Below, piece after piece: positions 55,838 through 64,000 of a stretch of 64,000 nt of DNA. The stretch is taken from contig CM071579.1 of the NCBI GenBank assembly GCA_036426205.1, positions 20,074,782 through 20,138,781 on the forward strand. The letters run 5' to 3'. Position numbers and translations under genes: made by a program. This DNA comes from Ascaphus truei. Taxonomy: Eukaryota > Chordata > Amphibia > Anura > Ascaphidae. The notes beneath the pieces were generated by a model that saw nothing but the letters and a program-made list of their open reading frames with translations, was not told the DNA's origin and did no database searches. Positions within the stretch are counted from its first letter, which is position 1. Every line of letters starts with the position of its first letter.

Positions 55838-58056
55838 CAAACGGCCATAATGAAAACAAACAGCTCTTTGTCTGATCCTTTCCCAATATTAAATGGAACC
55901 AGACTGGAGTGTCCGCTGTCCCCTTTGCTGTTTGCCTTGGCCATAGAACCATTAGCCTGCCGGATAAGAATGAATCCCAATATTACGGGTATTTCTGTTG
56001 GAGGAATTCAAGATAGCTCTTTTTGCGGATTATATACTATTGACGCTCTCAAAACCTCTTACTTCACACCCTAATCTTTTCCAAGTTTTATCGGAATTCG
56101 GTTCTCTTTCAGGTTATAAAATTAATCATTCCAAATCTATGGCCCTTAGTGTAAATATTCCTAAGGAAATGGTAAAACTACTCCAACTTAATTTCAACTT
56201 CAAATGGAATCCGAACCACATTAAATATTTAGGGGTCCTAATAACAAACGATTACTCAACTCTATATAACACACGTTTTAAACCCTTCTTCGATCAAATA
56301 GCAAAAGATCTGACCACTTGGAATCCATATATAATATCCTGGTTTGGGAGGATAGCCACTATCAAAATGAATATTTTACCTAGACTCCTTTTAATTCTTC
56401 CAAACTCTCCCAGTTAAAATCTGCCAAAAAGACCTAAATAATATTCAAAAGAAAATACTGACATTTGTATGGCAAAATAGACGTCCCAGAGTCCGCAAAG
56501 ACATTCTTTTATAAATCTCAGTTAGAAGGAGGCTTAGCCCTCCCAAATCTACAAAAGTATTACAGAGCTGTACAATTAGGGCAACTCATTAGCTGGAATT
56601 CAAACCCAACTGACAAAAGATGGGTCAAACTAGAAGAACTGATCTGCTCCCCATTTAAAATTAAGAATCTCCTCTGGCTTAATAAACAATCCAGACCAGC
56701 TGAGATTTACAAGAAACCGGAGATATTTTATGCCCGTAATCTCTGGGACTCCCTTAAATCTAGGTTCCAATTAACTGGTATCCCATCCCTTATGCAACCC
56801 CTGTTTTCAGACCCCTCTCTTCCTTTTTACACAGGTAATCAGCAATCCAACCCATGGGTCCAAAAAGTACTCCTAAGAGTTAATGATATTCTTATCCATG
56901 GGAAAGTCCCTTTATTTGCCTCATTACAAATTCCCTCCTCTGAATTTTTCAGATTTCTCCAGGTTAGACACTATATCCAATATATCTACAACCCAAACCG
57001 ACCCCATGCTCTAACCTTATATGAGGACTGGTGTCTGCACCAGCCCCTTACAAAGGGCATTATTTCCAGAATATACCATAGTCCGACTCCCATCAAAAGT
57101 AGCCAAACCCCTGATAACTATATGGTGTCCTGGGAAAATGAGCTAAACATCAGTTTGGATCTTGATATTTGGAAAGATATCTGGGAAGCTGCCTCTAAAA
57201 ATTCATTGTTCGTCGTGATTAAGGAGAATATTTACAAGTTAATATTTAGATGGTATAGGACTCCTGCTGGGTTTCACTCTTTTCTCCTAGGTGTTTCTCC
57301 ATTGCGTTGGCGTGGTTGTGGTGAAATGGGGAATATACTGCATATATTCTGGTCATGTCCCCAAATTCAACAAACATGGAGGGAAGTGTTCGCCCTAGTA
57401 CACAGGATCCCGTATATCTATTGCTAGGAAAACCAATGGCCAATTATAGCAAAAAAAAAAGAAGCTAAAGTCGTCTCCCAAATTTTAAACGCACCTAAGT
57501 ACACAATCGCCAAGAATTGGAAACAACCTTCTCCCCCATCTCTAACAGGGATAAACAAAAAAAGCTGGCATATAGTTTACATGGAAAAACTCTCCGTTTA
57601 CCTGAACGGTTCCACATCACTATTTTCGGAGATTTGGGCTCCTTGGTTTCGACATGCAGGTAAATCCCCGTATTTAGTGTAACAGTGTTTCCCCCAACCA
57701 GTGGGAGACTTGGGTTCCTTTGTTTCGACATGCAGGTAAATCCCCGTATTTAGTGTAACAGTGTTTCCCCGAACCAGTGGGAGACTTGGGTTCCGTGGTT
57801 GACATGCAGGTATATCCCCGTATTTAAACTAGAGTGATCTATGTTATATTTAAACAGTTGCTCACTATGTTATATTGTTACAAATGCTGTCCGCTTCCCC
57901 CTTTCCCCGATCCCCCCTCCCTACTGTGATATCACCTGATCCTATGTATCATTGTATTACCCCACCCATCCCTTTTTTTCTTCTTTTTATGTACCCTTTT
58001 CTTTATTTCTGAAAAACTAATCAATAAAAAAAATGTAAGTAATAAAAAAAAAAAAA
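55838..58056 (+). pseudogene. L1/Tx1-type LINE ORF2 3' half, 5'-truncated and mutated
   Basis: Conserved reverse transcriptase pieces appear in order: LSDPFPILNGTR, CPLSPLLFALAIEPLA, FADYILLTL, SGYKINHSKS, IKYLGVLI, then the C-terminal ILHIFWSCPQIQQTW. The catalytic FADD box reads FADY, and frameshifts fall near 56020 and 56415-56470. It is therefore dead. The 3'UTR carries three copies of a 76-bp unit (57622-57833) and an A-rich end at 58018-58056. The endonuclease part is missing. Confidence 0.85.
57622..57833 (+). repeat. 76-bp tandem repeat in LINE 3'UTR
   Basis: Three units of GACATGCAGGTAAATCCCCG through GGGAGACTTGGGTTCC. Confidence 0.85.
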
Positions 58057-58139
58057 ATCTTAGCATGCAACGATTAGTTTTTTTACGAGAATGTATTTCA
58101 AAGATGTTTCCCTTTCTATTCCGTTAAGTGTATCCTCGA

Positions 58140-58400
58140 AACGGAAGAGCCGACACCTCGCAGGTGTTTACACAAAGTGATTTAATCCACAGGAATCGAC
58201 GTTTCGCTCATTAAAACACTGACCGCTGCCAGGATAAAGAGATCTTGCCAAAGGTCAGTGTTCATTACCGAAGCGGTGAATCCTGTGGATTCAATCACTT
58301 TGTAATACAGACCTCTGGCGTTCGGGCTCTTTCCTTCAATATCGAGGATACTCTCAACATATCTGCCTACCCGCGGCGGGATGATTTCTGGCACCCGAGG
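58140..58400. repeat. Probable dispersed inverted-repeat element
   Basis: AAAGTGATTTAATCCACAGG near 58177 pairs loosely with CCTGTGGATTCAATCACTTT near 58280, and AACACTGACC with GGTCAGTGTT. Confidence 0.55.
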
Positions 58401-58629
58401 AAAATTGATATTATATCATAAAATTGTAATAAAATGGTTCCATAGAGCGTTGCCTCGTCTAGCAGGTTTATGCTATGATATCTGCCATAGTATAGCCAAT
58501 GTTAATGGTCCCGAGACCATCAGGGCATTAGGATAGGTAGCTCTGACTACTGAATAATTCTGAGGTTTATCTGTTGTCTCAGGAGAATGTTCATTTCTTC
58601 TATTGTTTCTGTTTTCTCTTTTAGCCACA

Positions 58630-59742
58630 ATGGTTCCCTTGAACAGTCCAGTCCTGCTTGGATTGTTGGCTCAGCTTTTGCTCACCTACCCAGTAGCTCT
58701 TGGCACAGATTTCCGCTCTGCGTTCTCCGTTGCGCGTACCAACAGCATGGAGGGGGGTGCCGTCATAGTCATCACGTTCGACAAGGTTTATGTGAACATT
58801 GGAGGGGACTTTGACCCCAAAGTTGGGATGTTTAGTTGTCGGATCCCTGGGGCTTATTACTTCTCCTTCACTATTGGGAAGTTCCCCAAGAAGAACCTGT
58901 CCGTGATGCTGATGAAGAACAGGAATGAAGTTCAGGTGATTGCCTATGATGAACATCACCACAAAGAGAAGAAAGTGGCCAGCCAGAGTGCCATGCTCCA
59001 GTTGGATTATGGTGACACTGTTTGGCTCCGTCTTCATGGAGATCCCAAATACGCTATATACAGCAATGTTGGGCCATACACCACCTTCAATGGATACCTC
59101 ATTTACCCAGACACCTCCGCATACTTTCAGAGCAGCAGTGACTCCAACAAGCTTCAGAACTCCCAAGTTGTGCAAGGTTCCAGAGAACAATCCTCAGAGC
59201 AGAATGAGGTGTACAAGGAGAATGCGATGTCCTCTGACCAGCCAGCATTAAACAGAGATCCTAGGTCTGCTTTTTCTGTTGCTCGTACCCAAAGCCTTAT
59301 TGGCACGGAGGATAGGCAGACACAGCATCAGCCCATCACCTTCGACACAGAGTTTGTAAATATTGGGAAGGATTTCAACCTGTCCACGGGGGAATTCCGG
59401 TGCCGAGTGGCGGGAGCCTATTACTTCTCTTTCACCGTCGGGAAAATGCCTTCCAAGACCATGTCAGTCAAGCTGATGAAGAATCAAAATGAAGTCCAAG
59501 CAATGATTTACGATGACAGTCACTCCAAGAAGAGAGAGATGCAGAGTCAGAGTGTGATGCTGTCTCTGCATTCCGGGGAAACCGTCTGGCTCTACAGCCA
59601 CAGGCATGATGGGTACGGTGTCTACAGCAACCACGGCAAGTACATCACTTTTACAGGGTTCCTGGTGTACCCAGAGGAGAACCCCAAGCAGCACGTTTCC
59701 GTCACAAACCAGAAATCAGAGCTGCTTTTCACAGAGATGTGA
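58630..59742 (+). CDS. C1QTNF4: C1QTNF4 (CTRP4), complete single coding exon
   Basis: This 370-residue secreted protein has a signal peptide ([19 protein letters not shown]..., about 1-25) and two C1q/TNF-like domains in tandem (about 28-163 and 208-348) with no collagen stalk, the architecture specific to C1QTNF4. Repeated signatures are [19 protein letters not shown] / [17 protein letters not shown](I/V)[17 protein letters not shown] / [15 protein letters not shown] and GYLIYPD / [22 protein letters not shown] matches human closely. I chose the ATG at 58630 because it stands in a strong context (CCACAATGG) five bases after an acceptor (TTTTAG|, 58624), so the 5'UTR is spliced. An ATG nine codons upstream lies in the intron. 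The protein is longer than human (329), mainly in the linker between domains. In mammals it is a cytokine-like and hypothalamic feeding-related factor. Confidence 0.97.
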   Translation: MVPLNSPVLLGLLAQLLLTYPVALGTDFRSAFSVARTNSMEGGAVIVITFDKVYVNIGGDFDPKVGMFSCRIPGAYYFSFTIGKFPKKNLSVMLMKNRNEVQVIAYDEHHHKEKKVASQSAMLQLDYGDTVWLRLHGDPKYAIYSNVGPYTTFNGYLIYPDTSAYFQSSSDSNKLQNSQVVQGSREQSSEQNEVYKENAMSSDQPALNRDPRSAFSVARTQSLIGTEDRQTQHQPITFDTEFVNIGKDFNLSTGEFRCRVAGAYYFSFTVGKMPSKTMSVKLMKNQNEVQAMIYDDSHSKKREMQSQSVMLSLHSGETVWLYSHRHDGYGVYSNHGKYITFTGFLVYPEENPKQHVSVTNQKSELLFTEM

Positions 59743-60597
59743 GGGAAGAGGTACAGGACTTGTAAAACTCCCTGCCCAGGATATGTAAATCCGCACTCTG
59801 CATTCGTATGTCAGTGAGCATGTTATAATTGTGTGTCTGTCACTAACTCTGCATGTTCCTTTCCTGGGGGGGGGGGGTGACAAAAACATCGTCATTGTCT
59901 GTAACTCATACTGAAGAGAGAAGCGTACAGTGACAAGGGGGTGGGGTGGGGATGTATTTCATTGATATGGCACTGTACAGTATAAAGGGGAACATTACAC
60001 ACCATGTAGATGTGATGTAACACTATGGGAAAAAAATTAAATCTTTTTTTTTATACCAGCGAGTGTTATTTTTAGATGGCATTAAACATGTATATTTATG
60101 CAAACGAGGGTCATTTATTTCTCAGATTTTAAATTAGTCACTTGCTATCAGGTTATTTCTGACTAGAAGTTAATTAAAACCGCTAATGAATGCTTAATAT
60201 AGCTCTTAAATTCTTGCATCAGGAGTGATCATCAAGGGTCACTAATTAGATCTTGTTGCTGTGTTCAATGTCACGTCTACACCAAGCTGTCAGTGGAGAA
60301 CATGTCAAATGTTTCAGGGGTATGTGCTAGTCCTCATCAGACATTGTGATAATGAGGTTGCAGAAACCTGTATTATTGGCTCCAGATCACACCGCTCTGA
60401 CTTCAAAGGGTTTCTAACTCTCTGGGAAGGAAGCAAAACACAGGTCCAACCTTTATCCATATATTAACTTGCGAAACAACCTCAGGCTTAGCAGTGCTGA
60501 GAACATCCCGTACAGTACTATTGCAATGTGTACAATTAAAAGTCTTATATTTCCAAGACTGCACATGCAATGCTGACATTCCTTATTTTCAAATTGG
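59743..60597 (+). other. C1QTNF4 3'UTR and downstream
   Basis: ATTAAA at 60036-60041, about 295 bp past the stop, is a plausible poly(A) signal. A G-run occurs at 59867-59876. Nothing else was recognised to 60597. Confidence 0.5.
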
Positions 60598-60862
60598 GTG
60601 CAGACACGCCAAGAGAAGGTCCTATCGGGCATCCGAACACGCCAAAACAAGATCCTATTGAGCATCCGAACACGCCAAGACAAGATCCTATTGAGCATCC
60701 GAACACGCCAAGACAAGATCCTATTGAGCATCCGAACACGCCAAGTCAAGATCCTATCGAGCATCCGAACACGCCAAGAAAAGATCCTATCGAGCATCCG
60801 AACACGCCAAGACAAGACCCTATCGAGCATCCGAACACGCCAAGACAAGACCCTATCGGTTG
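60598..60862 (+). repeat. 33-bp array, forward-oriented clean part
   Basis: Eight regular units of CACGCCAAGACAAGATCCTA plus TCGAGCATCCGAA with only point differences. Confidence 0.93.
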
Positions 60863-62105
60863 GCGTTCGGAATGCCTCGATAGGATCTTTCTTGGCGTGT
60901 TTCGGATGCTCGATGGGTCTTGTCTTGGCTGTTTCGATGCTCGATAGGGTCTTGTCTTGTGTGTTCGGATGCTCATAGGATCTCTCTTTGGCTTGTTCGG
61001 ATGCTCCGATAGGGTCTTGTCTTTGGTTGTTGCGTGTTCGGATGCTCGATAGGATCTTTCTTGTTCGTGTTCGAATGCTCGATAGGATCTTTCTTCTTCG
61101 TGTTCAGATGCCCGATAGGGTCTTTTCTTGGCGTGTTCGGATGCTCGATGTCTGTCTTGGTGTTGTATGCTCGATAGTATCTTGTCTTGGCGTGTTCGGA
61201 TGCTCGATAATTCTTGTTCTTGGCGTGTTCGGATGCTCGAATAGGATCTTTCTTGGCGTGTTCGGATGCTCATAGGATCTTGTCTTGGGCGGGTTCGGAT
61301 GCTCCGATATGATCTTGTCTTGGCTGTTTCGGATGCTCGAGGATCTTGTCTTGCGTGTTCGGATGCTCGTAGGACTTGTCTTGGCGTGTTCGGATGCTCT
61401 ATGTAAATTTCTTCTTTTCGATGCTCGTAGGACTTGTCTTGGGTGTTCGTTGCTCGATAGGACCTGTCTTGGCGTGTTCGGATGCTCGATAGGATCTTTC
61501 TCTGCGTGTCGGATGCTCGATAGGATCTCTTGTCTGGTGTGTTCGGATGCTCGATAGGGATCTTGTCTTGGCGTGTTCGGAAAATGCTCGTAGTAATCGA
61601 TTCTCTTGGCGTGTTCGGATCCGATAGGGCTTCTTCTCTTGTTCGTGTTCAGATGCTCGCTAGGAATCTTCTCTTGGGTGTCGATGCTCGATAGTGTCTT
61701 GCTTGGCGTGTTCGGAGTGCTCGATAGGGTACTTCTCTTGGCGTGTTCGGATGCTCGATAGGGCTCTTGTCTTGGCGTGTTCGGATGCTCGATAGGATCT
61801 TCTCTTGGTGTTCGGATGCTCGATAGGATCTTCTCTTGGCGTGTTCGGATGTTGCTCTCTGAGGGTCTTTGTCTTGGCGTGTTCGGATGCTCGATAGGAT
61901 CTTCTCTTGGCGTGTTGGATGCTCGATGGATCTTGTCTTGGCGTTTGTCGGATGCTCGATAGGATCTTCTTTCGTGTTCGGATGCTCATAGGGCTTGTCT
62001 GGGCGTGTTCGGATGCTCGAGAGGACTTCTACTTGGCTGTTCGATGCCTCGATAGGATCTTGTCTTGGCGTGTTTCGCATCTCGATAGGATCTTCTCTTG
62101 CTGTA
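60863..62105 (-). repeat. 33-bp array, inverted and indel-rich part
   Basis: The same unit in reverse complement (TCTTGTCTTGGCGTGTTCGG plus ATGCTCGATAGGA), about 38 copies with many single-base indels. The orientation switches at about 60,860. Confidence 0.93.
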
Positions 62106-63234
62106 TCTGCACTATGTTATGTGTACTGATCCTGGGTGTACGAGTCCCCTGGCATTATCTTGATTACTGTCTGACTCCTTCATGTGAATGTTTGGCCCAA
62201 GACTCTTGAGGTTGTATGGGCTCATTGCAAAGTGTGGTCCCCAATCAGTGCATGTAAGGGGACTGACTGTATGATGTCTGACTCTTCTTGTTTATGATAG
62301 TTCATTTTGCTGCGTGAGATGAACTTGCCGGTTGTTTGGCCTCTGCTGCATGTTCTAATGCCGCCTCCTTTCGTCTTACAGCTTCTGCTCTCCGGGTGCT
62401 TACAGTAGATGTGAGGGGACAGCCTCCGGACCAAGAGACGTTCCTTTTTGCGTTTCATTCTTTGTGAGCTCTGCATTATTGCTTGTGTTTCATGGTTCTG
62501 CTTCAAGCATCGCGTTTCATGACATTTATAGCAAAAGACGAGTGGCAAATGCTGAAAACCCATCTCAAAGAACCTCGGACCTCCATGAGATTGGTTTTTG
62601 GAACCAGTAAAACAAGCTGTTATCACAACCTCTGATCTGCACCAGGTTAAACACATTCCACTTACCATGATGATCTCAGTTTGCAGCTGGATCTTCTACC
62701 AACTCTGCGAGGAAGTGGCCCCCACCTCCCTTCTGGACCTTTTAATATGGGTCACCGAGATCCTCTTTTGTCTATTATAAAGAACGTCTCCCACCCCTGC
62801 CCTCCTCCCTGAGTTCGTCTATAGATAATTGACTGTGACCATGAGTCAACCAGTGCTAATAGGAGATCTTGCCCCCATATGAAGGATCTATGTATGTCTC
62901 CCATGAGTATAATAATGATGATTCTTATTTTTTTTAGCAGTAGCAACCATATAGATAGCAGTTACAGTAGGTGGATAGACGTTTTAAAATGCAGAACGTT
63001 ACATAATAATAGGGGTATAAACACATAAACCATGAATAACATTGTACCACTTAATCTTTTTAGTATTTTATTTTTTTTTAATGGATTAAATCTTTTGAGC
63101 TAAAAATTATTAAAACATTAGTTAATATATGGAAAAGGGAATCTCTGCCTCAGAGAGCTTACAATTTTAATGGTAGACAAAAACCCCAGCAGAAATCTGT
63201 TCGATATAAAAAACTCAGAGTGATCACGGTAACG
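62106..63234. other. Region upstream of NDUFS3 exon, nothing firm
   Basis: A 148-residue minus-strand frame (62222-62668) and a 60-residue plus frame (62598-62780) overlap on opposite strands, which suggests a decayed transposon. They match no family I recognise. The AGAGCTTACAATTTTAATGG core of a dispersed repeat is at 63155. NDUFS3's first coding exon was not found here. Confidence 0.4.
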
Positions 63235-63235
63235 C

Positions 63236-63422
63236 TGGGGGGGCCTCAAGTCCAGCCCTCAAGACCTCCCAACAGTTAGGTTTTCGGATATCCAGCTTCA
63301 GCACAGGTGGCTCAAAAGCTCGGTTTTAGATTGAACCTCTGGTTGAGCCCACCTGTGTGAAAAGGATATTCATACAACTTGACCTGTTGGGAGGGCTTGA
63401 AGACTGGGGTTGAGCGCCCTGG
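63236..63422. mobile_element. Palindromic hAT-like MITE, copy E, degraded
   Basis: Arms with CAACAGTTAGGTTTTCGGAT and AACTTGACCTGTTGGGAGGG; several small deletions. It lies 230 bp upstream of the NDUFS3 exon. Confidence 0.7.
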
Positions 63423-63651
63423 GTTAAACCTGTGGGTGAATAGCGTTCTGGACACGTTTCTCTGAAAGTGATGTGACAGCAGAGATGTCAGTTTGTTTGG
63501 TGCTGTGAAAGGGGCCTGCAAATATTCCGACGCCCTGTTCTTCTCATCACACACAATACTCCACTTGGCTTCACAGGTCTTGTTGTGTTTGTTGTGTGGA
63601 GACGGTGAGGCTTTGATGAATGTCGCCTATAATTTCCTCTCCTCCTTTTAG

Positions 63652-63751
63652 CGACCATTAGGGCCTATAGATGCTGTGGTACAGAATCAGCTCTCTGCGT
63701 TTGCGAGTACGTGCGGAGAAATTCTACCAAAGTACGTGCAGCAGGTTCATG
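63652..63751 (+). CDS. NDUFS3: NDUFS3 internal exon (partial gene)
   Basis: NDUFS3 is the 30-kDa iron-sulfur-fraction subunit of respiratory complex I, a core subunit in the matrix arm (NuoC family). This exon lies between CTTTTAG| and CATG|GTAAGT and encodes RPLGPIDAVVQ, then [20 protein letters not shown] and VH. It matches human [23 protein letters not shown]. The exon with the start codon and mitochondrial presequence should lie upstream, between C1QTNF4 and here, but I could not identify it; it may be hidden in or damaged by the 60.6-62.1 kb array. The rest of the gene continues to the right. Confidence 0.93.
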
Positions 63752-64000
63752 GTAAGTGCCAGAGTTATAAATGATGAAACACTGAGCTGCGTGTCCAAAG
63801 AAATTCACTTGAAATGGCACACCACAACAATGTCATTATAGCTTTTAATTAATAGTCAACTTAAAACATATGTTCTACACTTATCCACCACCTCAGGGCT
63901 TTATCTGACTTTCTGCCCGGATATAGGTACACTAGGGGTGTTTGCTGGCTGATATTTGGGCGGTACTATATATACCCTCCACAATCCACTAATCACTTAT
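63752..64000 (+). other. NDUFS3: NDUFS3 intron, nothing recognised
   Basis: Ordinary intronic DNA to the window edge. Confidence 0.6.

Noticed and set aside
58603..58629. Upstream ATG as the C1QTNF4 start, giving 379 residues
   Set aside because: It lies before a strong acceptor (TTCTCTTTTAG) and the next ATG has an excellent context followed by a good signal peptide.
62222..62668. 148-residue minus-strand protein with several Cys and His residues
   Set aside because: No family recognised, overlapped by another frame on the opposite strand, and no splice-consistent structure. Probably a decayed repeat.

Overview
The window is vertebrate nuclear DNA, most likely from an amphibian (probably a frog). 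It carries four spliced protein genes with GT-AG introns in the order AGBL2 - MTCH2 - C1QTNF4 - NDUFS3. As I recall it, human 11p11.2 has the same neighbourhood. Protein divergence from human, long repeat-filled introns, L1/Tx1-like LINE fragments and many hairpin MITEs suggest amphibian; the species is not determined.

Layout. AGBL2 (minus strand) occupies about 4408-14507. Its start codon is at 14461, ten coding exons are placed, and its 3' end lies beyond the left edge. A CpG-rich region with E-boxes and an X-box-like palindrome (16690-16897) separates it from MTCH2, which runs on the plus strand with all 13 coding exons (16898-36820, 299 codons). MTCH2 intron 1 contains an intronless, catalytically intact secreted phospholipase A2 gene on the opposite strand (20760-21398). 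About 22 kb of repeat-rich intergenic DNA follows, ending in an L1-like ORF1 fragment and a decayed ORF2. C1QTNF4 (58630-59742, plus) has one coding exon with two C1q domains. One NDUFS3 exon (63652-63751, plus) is visible at the right edge.

About 20 kb is tandem arrays: 72-bp (1-4045), 24-bp (5165-5781), 37-bp (8696-8979), 49-bp (11891-13150), 33-bp (14735-16645), 35-bp (17024-17475), 38/49-bp (26586-30990), 36-bp (47998-53035) and another 33-bp array (60598-62105). Several are clean at their borders but riddled with single-base indels inside, which looks like unpolished long-read sequence. The last array also flips strand at about 60,860. The remainder is dispersed repeats: a palindromic hAT-like MITE with 8-bp target duplications (five full copies and one half copy), other hairpin elements, a Tigger-like MITE nested in another repeat, a GC-rich element family and one LTR-like insertion inside a satellite.

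The genes do not form a pathway. AGBL2 is a tubulin deglutamylase of cilia, MTCH2 a mitochondrial outer-membrane insertase, NDUFS3 a complex I subunit and C1QTNF4 a secreted C1q-family factor. The functional link visible in sequence is the shared divergent AGBL2/MTCH2 control region. No clearly new biological system is evident. The best leads are the array of splice-donor consensus repeats in the AGBL2 leader, the nested intronless phospholipase and the strand-flipped satellite.
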